A DNA stretch of 37,967 nucleotides from Labilithrix sp. (GTDB lineage: Bacteria; Myxococcota_A; Polyangia; Polyangiales; Polyangiaceae). Location of the stretch: NCBI GenBank assembly GCA_019637195.1, contig JAHBWA010000082.1, positions 1 to 37,967 on the forward strand, written 5' to 3'. The translations under genes and the position numbers were made by a program. Below are positions 24,242 to 34,076 of the stretch, piece after piece. Numbering within the stretch: position 1 is the first letter of the stretch; every line of letters starts with the position of its first letter. A model generated the notes under the pieces. The model saw only the letters and a program-made list of their open reading frames with translations. It was not told the origin of the DNA and searched no databases.

Positions 24242-25588
24242 ATGGGCTCTTCGCTCGACGTCCGCACACGCGCTCTCGGGACCGCCGCGGTCTCCGTCCT
24301 GGTCGTCGCCGCGTGCTCGTCGAGCGGCGACGGAGCTCCGCCGCTGACCGGACCGACGGTGAACCACGTGCTGTCGACCGGGCAGTCGAACTCGATCGGG
24401 TTCGCCGCCCGCACCGTGCTCTCGGTCGAGCAGCCGTACGACAACCTCATGTTCGACACGGGCGTGATCGTCGCCAAGAGCTGCGACGACGATGGCTGCC
24501 GCGAGTACGAGGAGCCGAAGGCGCTCGTGCCGCTCGTCGAGGGCGATCGCTACTTCGACGATCCGGTCGAGACGATGTCCTCCGGGCTCGCGAACGAGGT
24601 CGGCCTCCTCTCGCGAGACCGCGCGAGGCACGACGTCCTCGTCACGGTGCACGGGCGCAGCGGCAACGTCTACGAGTGCCTCCGCAAGGGCGGCTGCGCG
24701 TTCCAGGACGGCCAGGGCTACGTGAAGGCGTTCGACGACGCGCTCCGCGAGATGAAGGACGCGCATCGCCTGGCGAACGCCGCTGGTCGCCCGTACATCG
24801 TGCGCGCGATCACGACGATCCACGGCGAGTCGGACCACTACAACGACGACTTCCCGCTGGACGGGACCGACGGCACCAAGGGCGCGATCGCGAGCTACGC
24901 CGACGCGCTCGTCGAGTGGCAGCGCGACTACGAGACCGCGGTCCGCGCCGAGACGAGGCAGAGCGAGGGCGTCCCGCTCCTCGTCTCGCAGATGGCAAAC
25001 TGGAACGATCGGCCCTACAGCGCCATCCCAGTCCTCCAGCTCGACGCGCACGTGCGCGCGCCGGGGAAGGTCGTCCTGGTCGGACCGACGTACATGCTGC
25101 CGTTCGCCGACGACTGCATCCACTACACGAGCGAGGGCGAGCGCCGGCTCGGCGAGTACTTCGCCAAGGCGTACGCGAAGATCGTCCTCGACAAGGAGGC
25201 GTGGGAGCCGCTCCGGCCGACGAGCGTGACGCTCGCGGACCGCGCGATCACCGTGCGCTTCGCCGTCCCCTCGCCGCCGCTCGTGCTCGACACCGAGAGC
25301 GTGATCGATCCCGGCGCGTACGGCTTCGAGTACGCCGACGACGGGCCCGACACGCCGTTCATCGAGGGCGTCGCGCTCGCGGGCGACGACGCCGTCGCGA
25401 TCACGCTCTCGGCCGCGCCGACGGCGCGAAACCGTCACCTCCGCTACGCGCTCCGCGCGACGCCGCAGACGTGCCCGGGGCCGACGACCGGCCCGCGCGG
25501 GAACCTGCGCGACTCCGACAGGGCCCCCTCGCAGAGCGGCGGGAGCCTCGCGAACTGGGCGGTCTCCTTCGACGCGCCGATCCCCTGA
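24242..25588 (+). CDS. Lipoprotein of the SGNH hydrolase / sialate O-acetylesterase-like family
   Basis: A likely secreted esterase acting on acetylated carbohydrate, anchored as a lipoprotein (VVAAC, Cys25). The 448-residue product has the family blocks in order: GQSN (nucleophile Ser49) with TGQSNSIGF, a middle ITTIHGESDHYNDD with the Gly-Glu-Ser-Asp pattern, and DDCIHYTSEGERRLGEYF, where a DxxH pair supplies the catalytic Asp and His. This is the GQSN-type SGNH layout of carbohydrate esterase family 6 and DUF303. The last 130 residues form an extra beta-rich domain. A GGGGG lies just before the ATG. It follows the terminator, so it is probably a separate unit. The substrate is unknown. Confidence 0.8.
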   Translation: MGSSLDVRTRALGTAAVSVLVVAACSSSGDGAPPLTGPTVNHVLSTGQSNSIGFAARTVLSVEQPYDNLMFDTGVIVAKSCDDDGCREYEEPKALVPLVEGDRYFDDPVETMSSGLANEVGLLSRDRARHDVLVTVHGRSGNVYECLRKGGCAFQDGQGYVKAFDDALREMKDAHRLANAAGRPYIVRAITTIHGESDHYNDDFPLDGTDGTKGAIASYADALVEWQRDYETAVRAETRQSEGVPLLVSQMANWNDRPYSAIPVLQLDAHVRAPGKVVLVGPTYMLPFADDCIHYTSEGERRLGEYFAKAYAKIVLDKEAWEPLRPTSVTLADRAITVRFAVPSPPLVLDTESVIDPGAYGFEYADDGPDTPFIEGVALAGDDAVAITLSAAPTARNRHLRYALRATPQTCPGPTTGPRGNLRDSDRAPSQSGGSLANWAVSFDAPIP

Positions 25589-25593
25589 TCGTT

Positions 25594-25953
25594 TCAAGGC
25601 TGCCAGAGCGCGCGCCAACCATCCTCGGTGAGCTCGCACCACTGCCGGCGGCTCACCCTGAGGAACCGGCCGTAGAAGCTGAAGCCGTCGACCGAGAGGC
25701 GGGAGCCGTCTTCCAGGGTCAACGTCGCCGGGACTCCGCCCTTCCAGAGGACGAGCCCCTCGTGACAGCGGGCCGCGTCCAGGATCGAACGGAGCCGGTC
25801 GCCCGTGACGACGTGAGCGGGCGTGACCGCCTCGGTCCCCGCGTCGACGAAGCGGGTCGCCGTCCGGATCTCGGTCACATGTCGAAGGTCGACGCGAGCA
25901 GGCGTACACGCGCTGAGGCCGAGCGCGAGGACCGCAAGGTGGAGACGGCGCAT
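25594..25953 (-). CDS. Small lipoprotein of unknown function
   Basis: The 119-residue product has a lipobox LSAC (HLAVLALGLSAC) and two more cysteines, one in ARCHEGLV and one in RRQWCEL. The rest is a compact mixed domain with EDGSRLSVDGFSFYGRFLRV. I recognise no family. ATG 25953 gives the signal peptide; no good ribosome binding site is visible and the frame extends upstream as Arg-rich sequence, so the start is only moderately sure. It is convergent with the SGNH gene, with 5 bp between the stops. Confidence 0.6.
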   Translation of the reverse strand: MRRLHLAVLALGLSACTPARVDLRHVTEIRTATRFVDAGTEAVTPAHVVTGDRLRSILDAARCHEGLVLWKGGVPATLTLEDGSRLSVDGFSFYGRFLRVSRRQWCELTEDGWRALWQP

Positions 25954-26260
25954 GACGCGACGTGAGCGTCGCCGACGACGCGAGCCGGCGCACGTCTCAC
26001 GCGCGTCCGCCGCCTCCACGCGCGCGCCCGCGACTCGACCACCGCGTCGGCTCGACGGACCGCGAGGTGCCGTCGACCCGGCGCGAATTTTTCCGTGCAT
26101 CAGATCCCCACGGCGCGTGTCAGGGGGGCACGAGCACGTTCGACGGCGAGGGGGCGCGGGCGTTCGTCCGCGGCACGACGGCTCATCGTCCGGTACGCAG
26201 CGCGACGTGCGCTGCGTACTCGGCCCGCTTGCGTCGTCATCATCGAAAGGGAATGAAACG
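25954..26260. promoter_or_regulatory. 307-bp divergent region with a perfect 11-bp inverted repeat
   Basis: The region lies between a lipoprotein (-) and an exported protein (+). The main feature is GTACGCAGCGC, a 5-bp GACGT loop, and its exact inverse at 26193-26219, ending 41 bp before the ATG at 26261. It could be an operator or an RNA hairpin in the leader of the exported gene. AAAGGGA precedes the ATG. No ORF is supported here. Confidence 0.6.
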
Positions 26261-27187
26261 ATGCGCATCGACTTCATCAAGCATGTTCCGCGTGGAGCGC
26301 TCGCGCTCACCACGCTGATGACCGTCGCCCTGACCGGGGTGGCCGGCGGCGCAGGCTGCGCGGTGGACTCCGAAGACACGGAGCCGTCCGAAGACACGGA
26401 GCCGTCCAGCGAGGTGGCCGCCGCCGACGCCGAGAACGTCGGTTCGACGACGCAGGCGTTCAGCTGGGGCTCGCTCACTCGCCTGGACCGGTCCCACAAT
26501 CTGCCGACGAGCGCGAACAGGGTAGACCTCGGGACGTCGACGGGCGTGACCTGCTTCCTCGCGGGCGTCGGCGGCAATCTCAGCTCGTCCGGCGGAGCGC
26601 CGGGCACCGTGCCTGGGCACACGCTCTACACCACCGCCAACGTCGACGTGTACACCGCCGACGGGCGCTGGTGGCTCCAGGTGCGCTCGGGGACAGGTCA
26701 CGGCGCCCGCCTTAGCGGCGTCGCGATGTGCGTCAACTCCATCGCCGGTCAAACCGCGGAAAAATCGTGGAGCGGCGGCTCACGCGTGGAGCTCGCCGCC
26801 GCCACGTCCGCACGCCGTTGCTACCTCACGCGCGTGTCGAACCAGGACCCGTACTACACGGACAACAATTTCTCCGCGAGCACCGACGAGGTCCGTGTCT
26901 GGTCGGACGGCGCCAAGTGGTGGATCGGCGGAAGCGGCAACGCCCACGGCAGCGCACGTTGCATCAACGTCAATGGCTCCTACAACTACGGCGGCCTGGT
27001 CGGCAACGCGACGATGGAGCTCGGCTACAACGGCGGCAACGTCCAATGCGCGCTCACGTCCGTCGGCGGAAGGTTCCGGACGAACAACTTCGACAGCGGC
27101 GTGTTCATCACCTACAACGCCGGCCTCGGCCGCTACTACATGAGCAGCACGTCGGGGAAGTCGGTCACCGGGCAGTGCTTCTGGTGA
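26261..27187 (+). CDS. Exported protein with three two-cysteine repeats
   Basis: I do not recognise this 308-residue protein. A signal peptide (ALALTTLMTVALTGVAGG) ends near Cys33, which could be a lipid anchor, followed by a duplicated acidic linker (EDTEPSEDTEPS). Three related repeats of about 70-85 residues follow. Each starts with a V/ME-L-G/A strand, has a first Cys (98, 187, 263) in a C-x-L-x-x-V context, a middle V-x-V-x-x-x-x-x-x-W/Y strand, and a closing Cys (157, 234, 306). Each repeat therefore probably carries its own disulfide. It is rich in Gly, Ser, Asn, Tyr and Trp, like small secreted lectin or adhesin domains. The codon set is slightly less GC-rich than neighbours in the repeats. 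Function unknown. Confidence 0.78.
   Translation: MRIDFIKHVPRGALALTTLMTVALTGVAGGAGCAVDSEDTEPSEDTEPSSEVAAADAENVGSTTQAFSWGSLTRLDRSHNLPTSANRVDLGTSTGVTCFLAGVGGNLSSSGGAPGTVPGHTLYTTANVDVYTADGRWWLQVRSGTGHGARLSGVAMCVNSIAGQTAEKSWSGGSRVELAAATSARRCYLTRVSNQDPYYTDNNFSASTDEVRVWSDGAKWWIGGSGNAHGSARCINVNGSYNYGGLVGNATMELGYNGGNVQCALTSVGGRFRTNNFDSGVFITYNAGLGRYYMSSTSGKSVTGQCFW
26369..26404 (+). repeat. Perfect 18-bp tandem duplication
   Basis: Two identical 18-bp copies at 26369-26386 and 26387-26404 encode SEDTEP twice in the linker after the signal peptide. The exact match suggests a recent slippage event. Confidence 0.9.
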
Positions 27188-27256
27188 GGCGGTGACGCGA
27201 TCGGGCGGAGAGTCTGGACCTCGCACGAGCGCGGTTCGGCCTTCGCCCGGGAGCGT

Positions 27257-28588
27257 TCACCGCGCGTCACGCGCGCAGCGGAAGCCGATGATGGCGGCCG
27301 CCTTCGGCGCGGGGAAGCGGACCTCCGCGCGAAGGCCGAGCGGGACGTCGGCGTAGGACCCACCGCGCGAGACGAACGCCTCGGAAGCTCCGTCTTCGCA
27401 GAGGGGGTCGACGAGGTAGCCCTGACGGTGGCACGGAGCGTCGGCGCCGACGTACGGCTCGCGCGCCCACTCGCCGAGGTTGCCCGCGAGGTCGACGACC
27501 AGACGTCCGCCCACGAGGAGGACGTCGCGACGCGCGGAACCGACAGGCGCCGGTCGATCGGGGCGGTCGGCGCACGGCCCGAGGCTGCCTCTGCTACGAC
27601 CGAAGACGACGTCGTCGCAGCTGGGATCGTCGTTGCCCCAAGGGTAGAGCGCGCCGCGCAGCCCACCGCCGAGGTATTCACGCTGCGCCTCGGTCGGGAG
27701 CGTCCTGCCACGCGCGCGGCAGAAGGCCTCCGCGAGCGCGTGCGAGATGCAGTTGACCGGGAGCTCCTCGTCCGCGCCAGCGGCCGCCGAATACGTGCAC
27801 GGCGGCGACTCCGGCGCCTCGCCCGGATCGGTCTCGTCACCCCGGGAGACGGCGAGTCCGCTCGCGCGAAGCTCACCGACGGTCACCTCGTGCAGGTCGA
27901 CCCGAAACGGCGAGATGCGCACCAGACGCGGCGCGAGCCCGCCCGCTGGGCCGGGTCTTCGGAGCGCGTTGCCCATCCAGACGACGCCGCCCGGGACGCA
28001 CGCCTCGTCGGGATCGAGCGGCGCGGTGCACGGGACGACCTTCGCGTCTGGCCAGCGCGCGGGCACGGCGACGACGTCGGCGTCCCCGTCGACCGGCTCC
28101 TCGCGCGAGCCGCGCGGCTCGCCCAGCGTCGCCATCGCGAGGACGGTCCTCACGCGCCGCACCGCGCGCGGCGGGGTCGGCGGGAGCCGGACCCATGCCG
28201 AGAGTGAGCTGCCGACGTCGGGCGCTCCGGCGGCGTCGAGGTTCCGCTCCGCGTAGAGCTCGACGTGCGCGACGGCGCTCCCGTCCGTGGGCGCTACGCC
28301 GACGGAGATCTCGTCCTGATCCGCGGCGAGCGCGAAGTCACGCGTGCAGCCCGCGCACGGCCGTTCGTCGCCGGCGCCGTGGACGGAGACGCGCAGGCGA
28401 TCGAAGAGCACGAGGTCGTCCCCTGCGAGCCGGGCGCGCGGGATCGACGCGTCGGTCTCGATCACGAGCAACACCTGCGAGGCGGGTACGGGATCGGGAC
28501 CGCCACACGCCGCGGCGAGCAGGACGGCTTTCGCGGCGAGCGACGCCGGGCGGAACGCGCGCTGGCTCAGGGTGTGGTGTAGACGCAT
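27257..28588 (-). CDS. SUMF1 (FGE-sulfatase)-fold lipoprotein, short form
   Basis: The 443-residue product has a lipoprotein signal (LLAAAC, Cys28), an N-terminal beta domain beginning VLLVIETDASIPRARL, and a C-terminal SUMF1 domain from about residue 205. The SUMF1 landmarks are PGGVVWMGN, RVDLHEVTVGELRA, LPTEAQREYLGGGLRGALYP, WGNDDPSC, NLGEWAREP and the end IGFRCARDA. The paired cysteines that bind copper in true formylglycine-generating enzyme are missing from the RGGSYAD segment, so it is unlikely to be FGE; the fold is also used for ligand or protein binding. It is the last gene of a five-gene run and overlaps the long form by 22 bp. Its N-terminal domain is homologous to that of the long form. 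Confidence 0.85.
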   Translation of the reverse strand: MRLHHTLSQRAFRPASLAAKAVLLAAACGGPDPVPASQVLLVIETDASIPRARLAGDDLVLFDRLRVSVHGAGDERPCAGCTRDFALAADQDEISVGVAPTDGSAVAHVELYAERNLDAAGAPDVGSSLSAWVRLPPTPPRAVRRVRTVLAMATLGEPRGSREEPVDGDADVVAVPARWPDAKVVPCTAPLDPDEACVPGGVVWMGNALRRPGPAGGLAPRLVRISPFRVDLHEVTVGELRASGLAVSRGDETDPGEAPESPPCTYSAAAGADEELPVNCISHALAEAFCRARGRTLPTEAQREYLGGGLRGALYPWGNDDPSCDDVVFGRSRGSLGPCADRPDRPAPVGSARRDVLLVGGRLVVDLAGNLGEWAREPYVGADAPCHRQGYLVDPLCEDGASEAFVSRGGSYADVPLGLRAEVRFPAPKAAAIIGFRCARDAR

Positions 28589-30567
28589 CGGAATCCCATC
28601 GTCGGCGCGCGTGTCATGGCGCCCGTCGCGTCGCGGATGGCTGCCGGGATGAGCGACTCCGGCTCGGCCCAGTGGCCGCCCCGCGCAGCGCGCATGGGCG
28701 CGAACTCGCGGTCGCACCAGGGATCGTCGAGCGGCGCGAGGGTCCAGCAGGGGTCTTCGTACGAGGCGAACGTGTCGCGACACCACTCGCCGACGTTGCC
28801 GCCGAGGCCGCGGATCCCGAGCGGGTTCACGTCGCCGGCGTTCGCGGCGCGCGGCTGCGGGCCCGCGTCCGTCGGCTTCTTCGCGCACGCGCCTTCGGGG
28901 CTTCGTTCGAAGACGGTCCGCGCGCAGTCGGGCGGATCGTCCCCCCACGGGTAGAGCGTCACGCGCGATCGACCGGCCTTGCGCGCCATGTACTCCCACA
29001 TCGCCTCGGTCGGGAGGTCGCCGCCGCGGCGCTGGCAGAGGGCCCGCGCGACTGGCCAGGTGACGCAGTTGAGCGGGTAGTCCTCGCGACCGAGCGGCGT
29101 CGCGCTGTAGGTGCACACGTTCAGCGGCCGACCGCTCGCCGGATCGAGCGGTCCTTCGGTCGTCCCGAGGTACGGGGCGAACCTCGGAGTGTACCCCTCG
29201 GCCCGCGCGGCCCGGTACTCGGCGACTCCGTACTCGTCGCGATCGACGTAGAACGTCGCGATGCGCGCGATGCGCAGGGGCGCCGACGCGGCGACGCCAG
29301 TGCCGCCGAAGAGCTCGCTCCCCATGACGTACATCCCACCCTCGACGCAAGCGCGCTCGGGCGCGGTCGGCTCGCACGGCGACGGAGCCGAGCCGGCACC
29401 CGCGCGCGTCGGGGCGCCCGGCGTCGAGGGTCGTGCACTCGGCGGCGGCTGCATCGCTCCGTCGACGCACGAGAGGAGACTCCCGAGATCGAGCCGCTGC
29501 TCGTCCTTTGCCAGGACCGCCGCGGGCTTTCCGACACACGCGGTCGACGCGACGATCGTCGCCGTGAGCGTACGCCCGGGCACGACGTCGACGAGGGCGA
29601 ACGTCTCGCTCGACACCTCCTCGCGCGGCTCCTCCGGCGGGGTCGCGTCGCGCGCTCCGTCGACGAGCCGCGGCCACGCGGGCGAGAGGGCCGGCGTCCC
29701 TCCGTCGTGCGCCGGCTCCGCGGACGCGGCAGGCGGCGCCGCTCCCTCCCGTGTCGCACGGAGGACGATCTCCCCGGCCTGATCGGCTCCGTTCGCCGTC
29801 GCGATCAACGTGTAGGAACCGGCCTCGAGCGCCACGTCCATCCCGCTCCCGCGCGCGACGCCGGCGCACGTCACCTGACTGTCCGGCTCGGCGCAGTCGC
29901 GACGCAGGAGGAGCAGAAACTCGCGCTCGGGCGGCACCACGCGCTCGGCTTCGAAGCGATAGGTGCCAGGCGCGCTCGCGGTGAACCGAGCCGCGGCCGC
30001 ACCTCCGAGGAGAACGGGCTTCACGAGGTCACCGTTCGCCACCGCGCAGCGGCTCGCGTCCGGCGCGGCAGTGACGGGCGCAATCCCGAAGCGCAACGTC
30101 ACCTCCCCCCCGAGGGGGAGCTCCGGCGGCGCCGCGCAGAGCCCGTCGAGCGTCGAAGGCGTGGCCACCGGCTCGGGCAGGGCCGTCGCCCCGACGCTCG
30201 AAGCACCGTGCGCGCCGCGATAGCCGCGCATCCTGTGCCGCGGGAACACGCGGAGGCGAACGAGGCGTCGTTCGGGCCGGTCCCCGGCGGCGAGCCCGAA
30301 GCTCAGCGGCCAAGCGGCACGGTCGTCGGCGACGACCTCGCGCGACGCGAGCCATAGGCCATCCTCGCCGTAGACGTCGATCCGCGCGTTGGTGACCACG
30401 TCCGGCACGGGGAGGTCGGTATCGAGGATGACCACGGTCTCCCCCTGGCTCACGGGCGAAGGAGCACCGCAGCCGGCGAGCGCGACGACCGCGACGACCG
30501 CGACGAGGAGGCCGCTCTTCCCCGCCGGCGACCGCAGGTCGAGCCCATGCGCGAAGCGCTTGGTCAT
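28567..30567 (-). CDS. SUMF1 (FGE-sulfatase)-fold lipoprotein, long form with PPC-like middle domain
   Basis: The 666-residue product has a lipoprotein signal (VVALAGC, Cys33) and the same N-terminal beta domain as its neighbour (VVILDTDLPVPDVVTNARID). A central region (about 200-300) looks like a bacterial pre-peptidase C-terminal (PPC) domain, with GTYRFEAERVVPPEREFLLL and ALEAGSYTLIATANGADQAG. A Pro-rich linker follows, then a SUMF1 domain from about residue 408: EGGMYVMGSELFGG, FYVDRDEYGVAEYRAA, LPTEAMWEYMARKAG, YPWGDDPPDC, GLGGNVGEWCRDTF and the end MGFRCVYTTP. The copper-binding Cys pair of FGE is absent from ARGGHWAEPES. ATG 30567 overlaps the stop of the upstream gene (ATGA). Confidence 0.87.
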   Translation of the reverse strand: MTKRFAHGLDLRSPAGKSGLLVAVVAVVALAGCGAPSPVSQGETVVILDTDLPVPDVVTNARIDVYGEDGLWLASREVVADDRAAWPLSFGLAAGDRPERRLVRLRVFPRHRMRGYRGAHGASSVGATALPEPVATPSTLDGLCAAPPELPLGGEVTLRFGIAPVTAAPDASRCAVANGDLVKPVLLGGAAAARFTASAPGTYRFEAERVVPPEREFLLLLRRDCAEPDSQVTCAGVARGSGMDVALEAGSYTLIATANGADQAGEIVLRATREGAAPPAASAEPAHDGGTPALSPAWPRLVDGARDATPPEEPREEVSSETFALVDVVPGRTLTATIVASTACVGKPAAVLAKDEQRLDLGSLLSCVDGAMQPPPSARPSTPGAPTRAGAGSAPSPCEPTAPERACVEGGMYVMGSELFGGTGVAASAPLRIARIATFYVDRDEYGVAEYRAARAEGYTPRFAPYLGTTEGPLDPASGRPLNVCTYSATPLGREDYPLNCVTWPVARALCQRRGGDLPTEAMWEYMARKAGRSRVTLYPWGDDPPDCARTVFERSPEGACAKKPTDAGPQPRAANAGDVNPLGIRGLGGNVGEWCRDTFASYEDPCWTLAPLDDPWCDREFAPMRAARGGHWAEPESLIPAAIRDATGAMTRAPTMGFRCVYTTP

Positions 30568-31574
30568 GGCGCCGGCACCGTCCAGCCGAGCGTGCCGCCG
30601 TCGAACGGGGCGACCTCGGGCTGCTGCCCGCTCCGCACGACGGCGTACGAGACGGCAGCGGCCGCGGCGAGCGAGCCGGCGATCGCCGTCCAGAACCACC
30701 ACCTCTTCGTGAGCGGCGTCCTCTCGAGGCTGCCGGCGACATGGACGTCCTCACCGGCGCGCGTCACGATCCGCGTGTCGAAGGTCACGAAGCCCGGCTT
30801 CACCATCACGACGCGATGCGCGCCCGGAGGCCGCGTGAGCGTGACCGGCGCGACGCCGACGTCGACCTCGTCGACGCGCACGACGGTGTCTTCCCGGTTC
30901 GACTCGATGCGGAGCGTCGACGGCAGCCGATCGAGCTTGAAGTCACGCGCCGCGCGCTCGGCCGCGCGCGTGCTGAAGGTCACGAGCGCGTCGGCGTGGC
31001 CCTCTCGCTGCACGGTCACGGTGTGCACCCCCGGATCGAGCTCGACGACGAAGCGACGGGCGGTGACGTTCTCGGCGGCGCCAGGGTCCCGCACGCCGGC
31101 CAACGCGAGGTCCGGACGCTCGAAGAGGAGCGGCCGGCCGTCGATCGACACCTTCGCCGGCACCGGATCGATCGTGATGTCGACCCTGGCCGTCGAGGCG
31201 TCGAGCTGCGCGAGGAGCCCCTCGATTTCGGCCGTCACCTGCGGCCCGAGCGCGTCGGACGCCGGCAGGCTTTCGCTCGCGCGGAGAGCCTCGGCGTATC
31301 GCCGCTTCGCGTGGGTGTAGGCGCCGAGCGCGCGGAGGCAGGCCGCGACGTTGTACGTCGTTACGGGGTGCGGCCGAAGCTTGGCGGAGCGCTCGAAGCG
31401 CGCGAGCGCATCGGCCCACCGCGCCTCCTCCACGAGCGAGGCGCCATCGAGGAACGCCGACCGGGCCTCGTTCGTCGGGTCGCTCGGCGCTTCACCCGCA
31501 CGGGCAGGCGATCCGCCGAGAAGGACGACGAGCACGAGCAGGAGGCACCAGCCGGAGCGGCGGTCGGAGCGCAT
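30564..31574 (-). CDS. TPR/PEGA domain membrane protein
   Basis: The 336-residue product starts with a signal peptide (CLLLVLVVLLGGSPARA). Residues of about 35-120 hold a short TPR-like helical region (LARFERSAKLRPHPVTTYNV, AACLRALGAYTHAKRRYAEA). Two PEGA-like beta modules follow: one with ITIDPVPAKVSIDG and ELDPGVHTVTVQREG, the second with TVVRVDEVDVGVAPVTLTRP and GAHRVVMVKPGF. A transmembrane helix (WWFWTAIAGSLAAAAAVSYA) near the C terminus leaves a short tail. It would present PEGA domains in the periplasm or at the surface. It follows the kinase gene by 14 bp and overlaps the next gene, so it is likely a partner of the kinase or of the SUMF1 lipoproteins (inference). Confidence 0.83.
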   Translation of the reverse strand: MRSDRRSGWCLLLVLVVLLGGSPARAGEAPSDPTNEARSAFLDGASLVEEARWADALARFERSAKLRPHPVTTYNVAACLRALGAYTHAKRRYAEALRASESLPASDALGPQVTAEIEGLLAQLDASTARVDITIDPVPAKVSIDGRPLLFERPDLALAGVRDPGAAENVTARRFVVELDPGVHTVTVQREGHADALVTFSTRAAERAARDFKLDRLPSTLRIESNREDTVVRVDEVDVGVAPVTLTRPPGAHRVVMVKPGFVTFDTRIVTRAGEDVHVAGSLERTPLTKRWWFWTAIAGSLAAAAAVSYAVVRSGQQPEVAPFDGGTLGWTVPAP

Positions 31575-31588
31575 CGCCGCGTCGTAAC

Positions 31589-32967
<1,379 letters not shown>

Positions 32968-32968
<1 letters not shown>

Positions 32969-33819
32969 CAGGCGAGGATTCGACTCAGCGTGAGGTCGAC
33001 GGCGCTCTGGACCTCGCGCGCGACGCTCTCGAACTCTCGGGTCGAGAGCCGGAGCGCGGCCATCATCGAGCTCTTCGTCCCCTCGAAGAGCCGCTCGTGC
33101 GCGCGCGCGATCCGACGCACGACGGTGGAGCGATCGACCTCGAGGAGCCGCGCGATGTCCTCCCCGCGCATCCGCTCGACGGCGTGGAGGCGCAAGAGAA
33201 GCCGCTCGTCGACCGAGAGCGCGACGAGCGCGGACTCGAAGGCTCTCCGGAACTCCGCGCGGTAGCGAAAGCGCGAGAAGTCGACGTCGGGGGCGGCACC
33301 CATCGGGATGAGCGCGAGGTCGTCGCGCGGCTCGCGCCTTCGCTGCAGGTTGAGCGCGATGCGCGTGGCGACGACGCGCACGAACCCGCCGAGAGCGCCC
33401 CTCCCCGTGTACTCCGCGATCCGGGGGAGCTCGTTCGGCTCCGCGACGAGGAGCCGCATCGCCACGAGCTGGAGGACGTCGTCCGCGACGCCGACAGCCC
33501 GCGTGCCGATCCAGCGCGGGACGTCGACGAGGACGTGCCGGTGGAGCGCGTCGGCGCTCCCCGGAAGCGGCACGGCGCACGCGACGGCGAGGAAGTAGTC
33601 GGCCGCATGTTCGAGGGCGAGCACCGGCTCCTTCTCCGGCGTCTCGCGCGCGTGACGCGCGAGACTGGCGACGAACGCGCCCGGCTCGAGCTCCAGCTTC
33701 GGCCACGCGCGGCGCCCGACGTCGAAAGCCTCGCCGAGGAAGGCGCGCACGCCATCGGTCCTATCCTGCGGGATGGCCGATCCGAGGTTCGCCGCGAACA
33801 CGCCGAGGAGGTCGGCCAC
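32968..33819 (-). CDS. Sigma-70-family RNA polymerase sigma factor (ECF-like)
   Basis: The product (283 residues from GTG 33819) resembles the large divergent ECF-like sigma factors of myxobacteria. Region 2 corresponds to RWIGTRAVGVADDVLQLVAM and the following YTGRGALGGFVRVVATRIAL, which would bind the -10 element. Region 4 is clear: LSVDERLLLRLHAVERMRGE followed by DIARLLEVDRSTVVRRIARA, a helix-turn-helix for the -35 element. The stop shares one base with the kinase start. Upstream in-frame TTG 33861 would extend it by 14 residues and place an overlapping hairpin pair inside the gene; GTG 33819 has a weak AGG 9 bp before it, so the start is uncertain. Its target promoters, probably including this operon, are unknown. 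Confidence 0.82.
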
Positions 33820-33835
33820 GCCGCGGAGCCTAGAC

Positions 33836-33872
33836 AAAATGGTTGGGCCAGCCAACCGCAAGAACGGCGGTT
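33836..33872 (-). promoter_or_regulatory. Overlapping hairpins with T-run: candidate attenuator before the sigma factor gene
   Basis: Read on the minus strand, AACCGC/GCGGTT (33867-33872 and 33854-33859, 7-bp loop) overlaps GGTTGG/CCAACC (33852-33857 and 33841-33846, 5-bp loop), which is followed by ATTTT. The shared GGTT means the two stems exclude each other, the geometry of an antiterminator and a terminator. It could equally be a simple terminator of the upstream lipoprotein transcript. Confidence 0.45.
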
Positions 33873-33957
33873 ACGCTGGAATCCACGAAATACAGCGGCG
33901 CAGAGCCGCTGCGCGACTCCGGGCGCGCCCCTCCCCTAGCGGCGAGAGCCTCGCGAA

Positions 33958-33993
33958 CCACTGCTGCGGCTCACGCCACTGCTGCAGCTCACT
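33958..33993. repeat. Imperfect 18-bp tandem duplication
   Basis: Two 18-bp copies, CCACTGCTGCGGCTCACG and CCACTGCTGCAGCTCACT, differ at 2 positions. They lie in the intergenic space upstream of the sigma factor gene and downstream of the Cys-rich lipoprotein. No function is evident. Confidence 0.6.
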
Positions 33994-34076
33994 CCGATTC
34001 TGAGCAACCGACCGCGACGGCGAGAGCCGTCGACCGGGCCGCGTGACGCCTGCGCGCGGCCCTGGTCGTCCTCCGC

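Noticed and set aside
24032..25993. Minus-strand frame of 653 codons opposite xseB and the SGNH gene
   Set aside because: Shadow of well-supported plus-strand genes, with Arg/Val/Glu-rich composition and no signal peptide or motif.
27257..30567. Diversity-generating retroelement target (SUMF1 C termini are common DGR variable proteins)
   Set aside because: No reverse transcriptase, no template repeat and no near-identical second copy of either C terminus in the window.
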